DNA of 64,000 bases from Enterococcus ureilyticus (GCF_001730315.1 NZ_MIKC01000039.1:1-64000); one strand, 5' to 3'. Positions 47,993 through 56,683 are shown, counted from the stretch's first letter. Translations and numbers: made by a program. Notes: generated from the sequence alone by a model not told the origin.

Positions 47993-49492
47993 ATGTTAAA
48001 AAAGATATTTAAATATCGTGGTAAACGTATTCGCTATTCAAGTAGAAAGCTTATGACTGTTTATCAATTTGTTCTGTTTATTCCAGTATTAATTGCTATT
48101 TGTTATTTTGTCGGATATAAGCAAGTATACTCTTTAGTAAGTTCAGGTGAAACAGATTGGAAACTTTTTATTCTGCCAGCAGTTTTATTTTTGAGCGTAT
48201 CTGTTGTAGCGAACTTGCTTATTTTGTTGTTAAAAAGAGTATCAATTATTCGTGATGGATTTTTTGCTCGAGTGGAACAGCGACAAATTTTAGCAAAAAT
48301 GGTTATAGATAATGGCTATTACAATAGAGAACAATCAAAAACTAGTGATGGGAAAACCAAAGAAAAGATTAAATTTCCAAAGATTTACTACAGAAAAAGG
48401 AAAGAAACTTTTGAAGTTGTTTTTGAAACAAAGGGTAGTAAATTTCAGGACAAATTTTTAACGATTGGGGGCTTTTTAGAAACGGCTTTAACTGCTGATA
48501 TGATAAAAAAAGTGGATGAAAAAGGCTTTGTTATCTATGAATTGAGGGCGAATGTCTTTAATAAACGAATTTCCATTCGGGAAATGGTTGCTGACAAAGG
48601 GAAAGTTCAGTTAATGAAAGGTTTATACTGGCACTTTGACAAAGACCCACATTTATTATTAGGCGGTGGTACAGGTGGAGGTAAGACGTTCACGTTGCTA
48701 TCGCTTATTTATGCATTAGTTCGAGTGGCAGATATTGAGATTTGTGATCCAAAACGTTCTGACTTAATGGCGCTAGGGAAATTACCTTTGTTTGAAGGGA
48801 AAGTTCATAGTGGCAAAGATATGGTTATGTGTTTAAAAAATGCTGTATCAGAAATGAATGATCGTTTTGAAGAAATGAATACTTCGGCAAAGTATAAAAT
48901 GGGCAAAAATTATGCTTATTATGGATTGAAACCTAAATTTATAGTCATTGATGAGTTTGCTGCATGGATGGCTGAACTATCCAATGATTTTAAAACAGCA
49001 GGAGAAGTAGAAGAATACTTAACACAAATTGTGTTGAAGGCTCGTCAATGCGGTATTTTTCTTATTGTTGCAATGCAACGTCCAGATGGTGAGTTTATCA
49101 AAACGGCTCTACGAGATAACTTTATGTTCCGTATGTCTGTGGGACGTTTAAGTGAAACTGGTAACTGGATGATTTTTGGTGATGAAAATAAAAACAAGAA
49201 TTTCAAATTTGTTGAAAAAGTTGACGGTGAAGTTGTTTATGGTCGTGGCTACGTTGCTAAAGGCGGAGATGTGGCTAGTGAACTTTATAGTCCGTTTGTT
49301 CCTAGCGATTTTGATTTTATCGAGGAATTTTTGAAAATTAGTGATGAACTAGGATATGAACGAATTGCAGAAGCAGAAGTTCAAAAACTATCTAAAACAA
49401 TTGAAAAAACATTTGATAGAGAAGCGTTATCAATAAATGATGAAGAAAGTAAAGAAAAGGCATTTCTTGAAGAATTAAGTCAAAAATATTAA
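47993..49492 (+). CDS. FtsK/SpoIIIE-type coupling protein (TcpA/Orf21-like)
   Basis: A 499-residue ATPase with two N-terminal transmembrane helices (about 20-40 and 55-75) and a cytoplasmic motor. Walker A is GGGTGGGKT (224-232) and Walker B is FIVIDEFAAWM. It should couple the relaxase-DNA complex to the secretion channel and pump DNA, as Tn916 Orf21 and ICEBs1 ConQ do. Length is normal. It precedes the oriT and relaxase, although the ASCH cassette now separates them. Confidence 0.9.
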   Translation: MLKKIFKYRGKRIRYSSRKLMTVYQFVLFIPVLIAICYFVGYKQVYSLVSSGETDWKLFILPAVLFLSVSVVANLLILLLKRVSIIRDGFFARVEQRQILAKMVIDNGYYNREQSKTSDGKTKEKIKFPKIYYRKRKETFEVVFETKGSKFQDKFLTIGGFLETALTADMIKKVDEKGFVIYELRANVFNKRISIREMVADKGKVQLMKGLYWHFDKDPHLLLGGGTGGGKTFTLLSLIYALVRVADIEICDPKRSDLMALGKLPLFEGKVHSGKDMVMCLKNAVSEMNDRFEEMNTSAKYKMGKNYAYYGLKPKFIVIDEFAAWMAELSNDFKTAGEVEEYLTQIVLKARQCGIFLIVAMQRPDGEFIKTALRDNFMFRMSVGRLSETGNWMIFGDENKNKNFKFVEKVDGEVVYGRGYVAKGGDVASELYSPFVPSDFDFIEEFLKISDELGYERIAEAEVQKLSKTIEKTFDREALSINDEESKEKAFLEELSQKY

Positions 49493-49510
49493 GAAGATTT
49501 GAGGTGTGAA

Positions 49511-49750
49511 ATGAAAATTTTTGATAGATATAGTTTTGCTAGTTTCTTTGAAGATTTTAATTCCATTTTTGCGAATGAAAAAAATGCAGATGAATTAAAA
49601 GAAATATACATGAAGAAGGCAAGAGAACAAGATATTAGTGATTTTAATTATAAAGGTGCAAGTTTTAAGTTTGATGAAGGTTATGAAGAATATGAAGATA
49701 CTGGAGGTCATATTTTGTATCTTAGATATCGTGGTATGAACTCAATGTAG
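49511..49750 (+). CDS. Hypothetical protein, 79 residues
   Basis: ATG at 49511 with GAGGTG 5 nt before. Acidic soluble product (KIFDRYSFASFFEDFNSIFA, end LYLRYRGMNSM). Not recognised; transfer operon context. Confidence 0.5.
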   Translation: MKIFDRYSFASFFEDFNSIFANEKNADELKEIYMKKAREQDISDFNYKGASFKFDEGYEEYEDTGGHILYLRYRGMNSM

Positions 49751-49777
49751 ATAATTTTAAAACTAGGAGGAACAAAT

Positions 49778-50173
49778 ATGTATAGTCAAAATGAATTGCT
49801 AAAAAAATTGAAAATGGATATTTATAAGCGAGTAGGAGCAAAGTATACTGTTGAAGATTTGGATAAGCGTTTTGATCTTGTTTATAGCAAAACAAATGGA
49901 TTTGCTGATTTAATGGCACGAGTAAGAATGGACGGATTAACAGAGTATCATTTTGAAGATTATTCAGAATATCAAGACTTATTTGTTGATGAAATTGTCA
50001 GTGAAATTCTAGTATTGTTAAATAAAGTTCCGTCTAAAACGGTTGAAGAATACCTTGCAGAAGTGAAAAAAGAAGTAGTGAAGGCGGTTTTGAAAAATGG
50101 CAGAATTGATGGAACTGAATTTGATGATCGCTACTATGATGCTGAAAATTATAAGTTGATGGAAAGTCTGTAA
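49778..50173 (+). CDS. Hypothetical protein, probably frameshifted near its end
   Basis: A 131-residue acidic helical protein starting MYSQNELLKKLKMDIYKRVG after AGGAGG. The frame stops at 50173, but the -1 frame continues at once with protein-like sequence (SVKQRADAEGIIRSDDFEIL to the stop at 50268), has no start of its own, and is followed by AGAGGAG. This suggests that an original protein of about 160 residues lost its tail by an indel between about 50150 and 50173, or that a shift occurs there. Confidence 0.55.
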   Translation: MYSQNELLKKLKMDIYKRVGAKYTVEDLDKRFDLVYSKTNGFADLMARVRMDGLTEYHFEDYSEYQDLFVDEIVSEILVLLNKVPSKTVEEYLAEVKKEVVKAVLKNGRIDGTEFDDRYYDAENYKLMESL

Positions 50174-50462
50174 AACAAAGAGCGGATGCAGAAGGTATTA
50201 TCCGTAGTGATGATTTTGAAATTTTACTTGCTGGAGATGTTACGGCGATCATTGAAGAATTAGTATAGAGGAGAAATTTATGATAATAAACATTTGTAAG
50301 CTGAAACAATTTAAATAGTGAAAAAGAGAAAAATAAATTTCTATATGTTTTTATCTGTTTAATATATGAAAACAATACTGTATAATCAGTTGTGAGAGTT
50401 TGCATTACATCAAAAAATTTGTGATAATAAGAACGTTCGTTCTTGTTGAGGAGGAATTTAAG
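50174..50462. other. Gap before the ASCH cassette
   Basis: Holds the out-of-frame tail described for the previous gene, a 12-codon ORF with a ribosome binding site (ATG at 50281), and a TATAAT at 50381-50386 with a poor -35 that may be the promoter of the next four genes. Confidence 0.45.
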
Positions 50463-51521
50463 GTGAAAAATGATTACATTCAGAAAAAGAAGTTTGGGGA
50501 ATTAGACTTGTCTGATCCATTTTTTTCTAGTTTGATTGCTGATTATCAGGGATTTGAAGGATGGTTTTTATCAAAAAAAAATCAAGAAGCTTATGTGATG
50601 TACAATGATAAAGGCTTACTGCAAGGGTTTCTCAGTTTAAAAGATGAAACAGAAGAAGATTCAACTATTGTTCCAGGATTTGATCTTAAGCGAAGATTGA
50701 AAGTAAGTACATTCAAAATAGATGCTCATGGTACAGTCTTAGGTCACCGTTTCTTGGGAATTTTGCTGAAAAAAATGATAGAAGAAAATTTTGAAGAAGC
50801 ATATGTTACGGTTTTTCCTAAACAAAGAAAACTAATTGAACTCTTTGAAAAATTTGGATTTCGTTTGTGGGGGAAAAAGGCTGACGATGAACTAGTTTAT
50901 ATTCGTAAAAATGAAAATCCTATATATGAGGAAGATATATATAAGTATTATCCTAAATTCGATGTAGTGAATAGTAAAAAGTATCTGTTATCAATCTGGC
51001 CAAGTTTTCATACTAAGCTATTCCCAGATTCTAGATTAGTTACAGAAAAAAATCATATTGTAGAAGATTTGTCATTTACGAATACAGTTGAAAAAATTTA
51101 TCTTACTGGAATAACGGATGTAGCTAAGTTGAAGCCTAACGACTTATTGGTGATATATAGAACTGCTGAAGGAGGAAAAGTTGCAGAGTGGAATGCTTGT
51201 GCAACTACTATTTGCACTGTAGTTGAACAAATAAACATTAATACGTTTGAGAATGAAGATAAATTTCTGAAATATTGTGGAAAGGGGTCAATTTTTACTG
51301 AATCCGAATTGAGATCATTTTGGAGAACAAAAAAATATCCATTTATCATCAAAATGTTGTATAATGTCTCATTAAGTAAAAGAATAGTTCGACATGATCT
51401 TTTTGAGAAGGTTGGACTAAGTAGAGAAATTCCTTACTTTGGGTTTTTTGAAATGGATAATGATTATTTTAAAAAAATAATAGAAATAGGTGGAGTTAAT
51501 GAAAGTTTTATTATCAATTAA
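50463..51521 (+). CDS. GNAT acetyltransferase-like domain fused to a PUA/ASCH-like domain
   Basis: A 352-residue soluble protein. GTG start at 50463 is chosen because GAGGAGG lies 8 nt before it. Residues about 40-145 look like a GNAT fold: the acetyl-CoA loop region AHGTVLGHRFLGILL (88-102) and the C-terminal VTVFPKQRKLIELFEKFGFR. Residues about 200-350 carry LTGITDVAKLKPNDLLVIYR and AEWNACATTICTVV, typical of PUA-like EVE/ASCH folds that bind RNA or modified bases, then YPFIIKMLYNVSLSKRI. First of four overlapping genes. Likely targets are RNA or a protein; the function is unknown. Confidence 0.65.
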   Translation: MKNDYIQKKKFGELDLSDPFFSSLIADYQGFEGWFLSKKNQEAYVMYNDKGLLQGFLSLKDETEEDSTIVPGFDLKRRLKVSTFKIDAHGTVLGHRFLGILLKKMIEENFEEAYVTVFPKQRKLIELFEKFGFRLWGKKADDELVYIRKNENPIYEEDIYKYYPKFDVVNSKKYLLSIWPSFHTKLFPDSRLVTEKNHIVEDLSFTNTVEKIYLTGITDVAKLKPNDLLVIYRTAEGGKVAEWNACATTICTVVEQININTFENEDKFLKYCGKGSIFTESELRSFWRTKKYPFIIKMLYNVSLSKRIVRHDLFEKVGLSREIPYFGFFEMDNDYFKKIIEIGGVNESFIIN

Positions 51522-51876
51522 ACCAGAATTTGTAAAGGAAATAGTCGAAGGTAGGAAGAAATTTGAGTATAGAAAAAATATCTTCAAAAGAGATGATGTT
51601 TCTTCTGTTGTAGTGTACGCTACTAAGCCTTATGGAAAAGTAGTCGGTGAGTTTGAAATTGATAGTATAAAGCAAAATAAGCCATCTGAGTTATGGAAAG
51701 AAACAAAGGCATATTCGGGTATAACAAGAACTTTTTTTAATGAGTATTTTAAAGGTAGAGATACAGCTTTTGCTATTCAAATTAAAGAATTTATTGCATA
51801 TGATGAACCACTCGAACTACAAGAATTTGATGAAAAAATAAAAGTTGCACCACAATCTTTTTGTTATGTGAGGTAA
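51499..51876 (+). CDS. ASCH domain protein
   Basis: A 125-residue ASCH-type protein. The motif LLSIKPEFVKEIVEGRKKFE followed by YRK is the G-x-K-x-x-E-x-R signature of the ASCH/PUA-like superfamily, whose members bind RNA or hydrolyse acetylated cytidine. Later VVVYATKPYGKVVGEFEI is the second conserved strand pair. It overlaps the GNAT fusion gene by 23 nt, so the two are translationally coupled. Confidence 0.8.
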   Translation: MKVLLSIKPEFVKEIVEGRKKFEYRKNIFKRDDVSSVVVYATKPYGKVVGEFEIDSIKQNKPSELWKETKAYSGITRTFFNEYFKGRDTAFAIQIKEFIAYDEPLELQEFDEKIKVAPQSFCYVR

Positions 51877-51881
51877 GTTTA

Positions 51882-52397
51882 ATGGTATATACTTTTTTTT
51901 CAGGAGTTCATGGCGTTGGGAAAACTACCTTAATGAGTAGATTGAAAAAGAATAAAGAAATAAAGTGCTTCTCAGCCAGTGATTTAATTAGAAATTCAGG
52001 GAAAAGTATTATTAAGAATCAAAAATTTACTAGTGATATTGATGAAAATCAATTGTTATTAAAACAAGAGTTGCTGAAAATAGCTGATAAGGATCAAAGA
52101 ATCTTTCTAGATGGTCATTTTTGCTTGCTTAACAAAGAGGGGAATATTGAAAATATCTCTTTTTTGACTTTTGAAGGAACTCAACTTGAAAAAATAGTTT
52201 TTTTGGAAGAAAATCCAGTTGTTATTTGTCAGAGGTTGTTTGATAGAGATGGAAAAAAATATGATCTTGAAGTGATAAGAGAATTTCAGAAAGCTGAAAA
52301 ATTACAAGCTTTTAAATTTTCTGAAGAAAATGACATTCCTATCTTTGTTTATAACAATGAATCAAATTTTGAGGAATTGATGCTTTTTGTGTTTTAA
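51882..52397 (+). CDS. P-loop NTPase/kinase-like protein of the ASCH cassette
   Basis: A 171-residue protein with Walker A GVHGVGKTT at residues 8-16 and a small nucleotide-kinase-like layout (DLIRNSGKSI, FLDGHFCLL as the probable second strand with an Asp). It resembles AAA_18/adenylate-kinase-type P-loop proteins. The C-terminus is helical and charged. The ATG at 51882 follows GAGGTAAG and lies 5 nt after the ASCH stop. Its substrate is unknown; a nucleotide or nucleic-acid end is possible. Confidence 0.75.
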   Translation: MVYTFFSGVHGVGKTTLMSRLKKNKEIKCFSASDLIRNSGKSIIKNQKFTSDIDENQLLLKQELLKIADKDQRIFLDGHFCLLNKEGNIENISFLTFEGTQLEKIVFLEENPVVICQRLFDRDGKKYDLEVIREFQKAEKLQAFKFSEENDIPIFVYNNESNFEELMLFVF

Positions 52398-52417
52398 GTA
52401 ATATCGAGGTGACTATA

Positions 52418-52654
52418 ATGGTTCACGAATTGAAGATTGATAGAGAATACTTCATTGCTGTACTTGAGGATTTGAAAAAATTTGAAATAAGATTTAATGA
52501 TAGAGATTTTAAAGTTGGCGACATTGTAATCTTGAAAGAGATTGATAAAGTTAATAGAAAGCCTACTGGGAGACAAATAAAAACGAAAATTACTTATATT
52601 ACTAATTATGAACAAAAAAATAATTATGTAGTGTTTGGAATAGAAAAAGTATAA
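52418..52654 (+). CDS. DUF3850/ASCH-like RNA-binding domain protein
   Basis: A 78-residue protein: HELKIDREYFIAVLEDLKKF, then EIRFNDRDFKVGDIVILKE, matching DUF3850, a PUA/ASCH-like domain found in phage and mobile elements. ATG at 52418 follows GAGGTG; a GTG at 52409 is less suitable. Last gene of the cassette, followed by a strong terminator. Confidence 0.82.
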   Translation: MVHELKIDREYFIAVLEDLKKFEIRFNDRDFKVGDIVILKEIDKVNRKPTGRQIKTKITYITNYEQKNNYVVFGIEKV

Positions 52655-52665
52655 TTTTATATAAT

Positions 52666-52706
52666 AAAGACTACTGATAGCTATTTTAGTTCAGTAGTCT
52701 TTTTTG
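52666..52706 (+). terminator. Terminator of the ASCH cassette
   Basis: AAAGACTACTGA / TCAGTAGTCTTT stem with a 13-nt loop and a T run. Confidence 0.9.
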
Positions 52707-52745
52707 TAGTAAACTTTGTAAAACTACTTAAGGGAGAGCAAGGTT

Positions 52746-53177
52746 ATGTATACATTTGATGATGTAATTCAAGAGCTCGATTTTGTTATCAGTTTAAAAA
52801 CACTAAAAAACTGGGCAAATAAAATTGAAAAATTAACAGATACTCGTTTTGTAAGAAAATATGAAAAAAATACAACTGGTCGTTCATATGGGTACAAAGT
52901 ATTTAGTTTCGATCAAATTGAACAGTTTAAAAAATTAGTTTTTATGAGGGAACAAAATATCTCGCTAGAAAAAGCAATTCTAAGCGCTTTTCTTTCTAAT
53001 GAAGAAAAAGAACAAATGGAAACAATCGAAATTAGAAAGAAAGAGTATGAGGAGTTCAGAAATGATACAAAACAACTGATTAAACTGGCAAAAAAGGTAC
53101 TAGAAGAAAATGAACAGCTCAAAAGTAAGATTTTATCGATAGAAGAAATGGTAAAAAATAAGCAAGCTGCCACCTAG
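52746..53177 (+). CDS. MerR-like DNA-binding protein with C-terminal coiled coil
   Basis: A 143-residue protein. The N-terminus (FDDVIQELDFVISLKTLKNW, then GYKVFSFDQIEQFKKLVFMR) looks like a MerR-type winged helix; the rest is a long charged coiled coil (about 85-140). Its stop lies at the left arm of the large cruciform that precedes oriT, so it may bind there or control the relaxase. No precise family assigned. Confidence 0.7.
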   Translation: MYTFDDVIQELDFVISLKTLKNWANKIEKLTDTRFVRKYEKNTTGRSYGYKVFSFDQIEQFKKLVFMREQNISLEKAILSAFLSNEEKEQMETIEIRKKEYEEFRNDTKQLIKLAKKVLEENEQLKSKILSIEEMVKNKQAAT

Positions 53178-53315
53178 TATTCGCTAGGGATTGGTACGTA
53201 CTTCATAAGTAATAGAGAGGGCGGTGCCGTAAGGCACATGCCCTCTCTATTACTTTGAATGCAAGTCGTACCGTATATCCCAAGTAATACTAGGTGCAGG
53301 TGGGCGAAGCCCACC
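53171..53315 (+). repeat. Large nested cruciform next to oriT
   Basis: Outer arms CACCTAGTATT (53171-53181) and AATACTAGGTG (53286-53296), middle arms GGGA..GGTACG and CGTACC..TCCC, inner arms AAGTAATAGAGAGGGC (53207-53222) and GCCCTCTCTATTACTT (53240-53255), and tip GTGCC-GTAA-GGCAC. A second small hairpin GGTGGGC-GAA-GCCCACC with four T follows (53299-53319). Together they form a nearly complete 126-nt stem, a candidate single-strand origin, terminator or relaxase control site. Confidence 0.75.
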
Positions 53316-53321
53316 TTTTGA

Positions 53322-53402
53322 TTTCTACCCCCGTTTTATAATATGGGGGTAGAAATTAAAAAATAACGTAAAGTAGTCGCTGTAACTCCTTGTCTGGCAA
53401 GG
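53322..53402 (+). other. oriT: Probable origin of transfer (oriT)
   Basis: TTTCTACCCCC (53322-53332) and GGGGGTAGAAA (53345-53355) form an 11-bp inverted repeat with a 12-bp loop, followed by TAACGTAAAGTAGTCGCTGTAA. Tn916 and ICEBs1 oriT sites have the same ACCCCC...GGGGGT arms and, in Tn916, similar downstream sequence. It lies directly upstream of the MobT relaxase, as in those elements. Confidence 0.8.
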
Positions 53403-53474
53403 GATTGAGCGATTATTATTTTGTCACATTTTTTACAGTAGTTTGTCACATTATTTGAAAGTAGGTTTGTATAA

Positions 53475-54758
53475 GTGAGAGGTATTGATTTAAAGCGATA
53501 TAGAAATGAATTAGGACTTAAGCAAAATGAATTAGCCGAAAGGCTAGAGATTGAAAGAAGCTTAATTTCAAAAATTGAATCTGGTAAACGAACAATTTCA
53601 AAAACGATGGAGAAAAAAATTAAAACAGTTTTACACCTGAATGGCGGTGTAAATTCCGTTGAAGCCAAAATTGATTTTTTGCGTGTCCGATTTAAAACAT
53701 TGGATGTACAAACTGTCATTGAAAAAATTCTGCATATGGATATGAATTGGTTTACTCATGAAAATAGAGGATTTTATCACTACACCGAAACATTTTATTA
53801 CGGTTCAATCAGGATATTCAGAAATCCAGAAGATAGCAATATGGGTATCATGTTAGATTTATCTGGTGAAGGTTGCCGTCAATTAGAACAAATTTTTGAA
53901 GAGGACAATGATCGATCGTGGACAGAATTTTTCTGGTCGCTGTATGAAGATGACTTGTTTGGACAAGGGGTTGTTATTGATACAAAAATAACACGAATCG
54001 ATATTGCATTAGATGAATTGATTGTTGATGGTGAAGTGAATTTTGATTTGTACGATTTAAAAGAGAAAATGGAACAAGGGTTAGTTGATACAACCTTTAA
54101 AAATTTTGATTTCAACGGTGGTTTTGCTTATGAAGGTGGAAAAATGGTGAATAAAGGACTATCTCTTTATTTTGGTAGTCGTCAATCACCTCTCTATTTT
54201 AACTTTTATCAAAAAGATTATGAACTCGCACGAAAAGAAAAAATGTCGGTGGAAGATACAAGACTTAAACATGAAATAAAGAATAGATATGAGATTCGTT
54301 TAGCTGATGAAAAAGCATTTCTTTTTATTGAATACTTTTTATCTAGTGGCGAAAGTTTGGATTGGTTAGTTAAGGAAATTATTAACGCATCATTGACTGT
54401 ATATGAAATTGAAAATGATTTAAAAGTTTTTTGTCAGTCTTGGTATAACGTCATTGATAAAATGGAGGGTTTAAAACTCTCTGTCAAAGGAGAAAAACCA
54501 AGTATCGAAAAAACACTTCGTTGGTTAACAAATTATCTGGCACCGTCCTTGAAAATGATCAAACTGATTGATAATTATATGGGAACAAATGAATTGATGG
54601 AACGTATTGATTTAGCAGAACTAAAAGAAAAGCATGAAGAAATGATTGACATGGTTTGTGTTGATGCTAAAGATTTACTTTTAGGGAACGGAAGCAATAG
54701 TGATTTGAGGGAGTATATGAGCCAAGAGTTCGATTTAGAAGAAGAATATGCTTTCTAA
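53475..54758 (+). CDS. MobT-family relaxase (Tn916 Orf20/NicK-like)
   Basis: A 427-residue relaxase of the Rep_trans type. An N-terminal XRE-like HTH (IDLKRYRNELGLKQNELAER) precedes the catalytic region, as in MobT proteins. Motifs seen include TRIDIALDELIV (metal-binding region) and YFNFYQKDYELARK, and the typical GLSLYFGSRQSPLYF. It nicks at oriT and remains bound to the DNA end, and also starts rolling-circle copying of the element. The GTG start at 53475 has only a weak upstream AAAGTAGG, suggesting low translation. Confidence 0.9.
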   Translation: MRGIDLKRYRNELGLKQNELAERLEIERSLISKIESGKRTISKTMEKKIKTVLHLNGGVNSVEAKIDFLRVRFKTLDVQTVIEKILHMDMNWFTHENRGFYHYTETFYYGSIRIFRNPEDSNMGIMLDLSGEGCRQLEQIFEEDNDRSWTEFFWSLYEDDLFGQGVVIDTKITRIDIALDELIVDGEVNFDLYDLKEKMEQGLVDTTFKNFDFNGGFAYEGGKMVNKGLSLYFGSRQSPLYFNFYQKDYELARKEKMSVEDTRLKHEIKNRYEIRLADEKAFLFIEYFLSSGESLDWLVKEIINASLTVYEIENDLKVFCQSWYNVIDKMEGLKLSVKGEKPSIEKTLRWLTNYLAPSLKMIKLIDNYMGTNELMERIDLAELKEKHEEMIDMVCVDAKDLLLGNGSNSDLREYMSQEFDLEEEYAF

Positions 54759-54779
54759 AAAATTAAAGGAGAGGTATTT

Positions 54780-55394
54780 ATGAGTCAAGAACTTGCTACA
54801 AAATTTACACGAGAAGTTCGTCAAAAAGTAGAGCTAGTAAAAATGACAAATAGTTTATTGGAAAGGACAATGGAAGATATCAAAACTCTAGATGATGGAG
54901 ACGATTTGACCATTCCGTTTTTGAAAAAAACATTTGAAAATTGCTTCTTTGAAATTGAAGAGCGCGAAAAAGAGAGTAAGAGATTTCGTCATTTATTCTC
55001 TGTGTATGAAAAAGACATTCAGAATGTAGATAAAGGAGTTTGGGAGGAATATTTTAATACTTTAAAATATTATAGTTTTAGGGTTGCTAATTTTTGTGAT
55101 ATTCGTAAAAAATATAAACATTATCAGCCGAAAAACAAAGGTGAACTGGAAGCGAAAGTAAGGAAGCTGTTGTTAGCGAAAAATTTTGTACCAGATAGTT
55201 ATTTTGAAGGTGATTATGCAACATGGATTGGCGTGTATGCTCGTCCAAAAGATAAGCCAACTTATTTGGATGCCAATAATCATGAAGAATATTTACTTCA
55301 AGGAAAATATAGTCAAAATGGATTCAAACAAGATTTTTCAGAATGGTTTGAATGGGAAATTGCGAATAATGAATTGCTTGAAACAAAAGATTAA
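54780..55394 (+). CDS. Hypothetical protein, 204 residues
   Basis: Soluble and strongly charged (LATKFTREVRQKVELVKMTN; FENCFFEIEEREKESKRFRH). It follows the relaxase by 21 nt after GGAGAGG, and ends before a small hairpin. No family recognised; context suggests a role in DNA processing or copying of the element. Confidence 0.6.
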   Translation: MSQELATKFTREVRQKVELVKMTNSLLERTMEDIKTLDDGDDLTIPFLKKTFENCFFEIEEREKESKRFRHLFSVYEKDIQNVDKGVWEEYFNTLKYYSFRVANFCDIRKKYKHYQPKNKGELEAKVRKLLLAKNFVPDSYFEGDYATWIGVYARPKDKPTYLDANNHEEYLLQGKYSQNGFKQDFSEWFEWEIANNELLETKD

Positions 55395-55407
55395 AAAATA
55401 TAGAAGG

Positions 55408-55443
55408 AAGTAGTCATGATTGAGTGGCTACTTTTTTCTTTTA
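55408..55443 (+). terminator. Small terminator or attenuator inside the transfer operon
   Basis: AAGTAGTCA / TGGCTACTT stem with TTTTCTTTT behind. It makes the in-frame ATG at 55416 unlikely as the next gene's start. Confidence 0.65.
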
Positions 55444-55460
55444 GAAAGAGAGGTTATTTG

Positions 55461-56027
55461 ATGGTTCGTTTTTTAACGGAAGAACTGGATAAAGACTATT
55501 TTGTGAAACAATATATCCAATCATTTAAACGAATTTTATTAGTTGGTGATGCCAATAAACTATCTGCTCGTGAAGAATCTTTGTTAGAGCTAGAAAAGAA
55601 ATCTAGTGAGCTGTTCTTTGATTCTTTTCTAAAACAACATGGACGTGCGCCAGACGAAGATAGTTTGCTGGAACAAGTAAAAGTAAATTTTTTGAAACGA
55701 TCACACTTTTTCAAACGTTCGGCGCAAGTCATTGATGAAGAACATTTTATTTTGTCTCATGTGGATCAAGTAAAAAGAATGAAAGAAATGAAACGAGAAA
55801 TCTTTGTAGAAGGTGGCTACTCTTATATTTTAGAAAGAGAGAAAAAGCTTGCTAGGGACTACTTTAGAAAGAATGATGATTACCCAGAAGGTTATGAGGA
55901 GTTAATCATTAGTCGATCGATTACAGCGGTTAATTGTGGCTTAGAAAAGCTAGCCAATAATTTTATAGAGAGTTTTAATTTCTTCTATAGAGGTTATATA
56001 AGGGGGAATAGTATGCATGAGCTTTAA
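55461..56027 (+). CDS. Hypothetical protein, 188 residues
   Basis: Starts at ATG 55461 with GAGAGG 7 nt upstream (MVRFLTEELDKDYFVKQYIQ). Charged helical protein with no membrane segment. Its last bases contain the start codon of the following gene (11-nt overlap). Not recognised. Confidence 0.6.
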   Translation: MVRFLTEELDKDYFVKQYIQSFKRILLVGDANKLSAREESLLELEKKSSELFFDSFLKQHGRAPDEDSLLEQVKVNFLKRSHFFKRSAQVIDEEHFILSHVDQVKRMKEMKREIFVEGGYSYILEREKKLARDYFRKNDDYPEGYEELIISRSITAVNCGLEKLANNFIESFNFFYRGYIRGNSMHEL

Positions 56028-56478
56028 AAATATTATGCCGATTTTGAAGCCGAGAAGTGAATTTTATAAAAAATATGGTCCAATACCTGTCGTTAAAATG
56101 CTAAAAGATTATGGGTTTATTGTAGATGAAACACCTATTGATGATGAAGATATAGTTCATTTTGAAGATCATAAGAAAATGATTCAAGAACGTATCGGAC
56201 TTAGTGATGTTCCTTTTAATGTAAAAAAAGAATTTAGTGCAGAATACTCATTATCAGCTATAACTAGTGTTTTTGTAGAAGGACGATATACCCGAACGTT
56301 AACTGGTGAAAAAATGTATGGTAGCTATTTCTATTATTTCTATAAAGAAGGCTTCTTGTCATCAGGTAGAAAAGTAAATGGGCGGATATATGCCGATCGA
56401 GTGACCAGATTAACGTTTTTGAGAACTTTTGAAAAACAAGCAATTATGTTCAAAAAAAATGAATTAAGGAGCAAGTAG
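56017..56478 (+). CDS. Hypothetical protein, 153 residues
   Basis: Soluble product with MPILKPRSEFYKKYGPIPVV near the start and a Tyr-rich middle (GSYFYYFYKEGF). It overlaps genes on both sides by a few bases, which indicates coupled translation. Not recognised. Confidence 0.6.
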   Translation: MSFKNIMPILKPRSEFYKKYGPIPVVKMLKDYGFIVDETPIDDEDIVHFEDHKKMIQERIGLSDVPFNVKKEFSAEYSLSAITSVFVEGRYTRTLTGEKMYGSYFYYFYKEGFLSSGRKVNGRIYADRVTRLTFLRTFEKQAIMFKKNELRSK

Positions 56479-56660
56479 TGAATATAGAAAGTTTAAGGTA
56501 TTTATTGGATGCATTAGATAATAGTTTAGAAGTTAGAATTGCAGTAGAGGAGAGAAAAGAAAATCGCATACGAGATCAAACAATCATTGATGAAGATTCT
56601 CAACTATTGATTGGACTCGCAATTAAGAATGGTGTTCTTTATCTAAGAGGTCAAAAATAG
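56478..56660 (+). CDS. Small acidic protein, 60 residues
   Basis: GTG start overlapping the previous stop (TAGTG), with AAGGAG upstream. Product MNIESLRYLLDALDNSLEVR then an Ile/Leu-rich end. Not recognised. Confidence 0.5.
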   Translation: MNIESLRYLLDALDNSLEVRIAVEERKENRIRDQTIIDEDSQLLIGLAIKNGVLYLRGQK

Positions 56661-56683
56661 AAGCTTGATTGGAGGATGAGAAA

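Noticed and set aside
55416-55460. Earlier ATG for the 55461 gene
   Set aside because: It lies within a terminator-like hairpin, and a better ribosome binding site precedes 55461.
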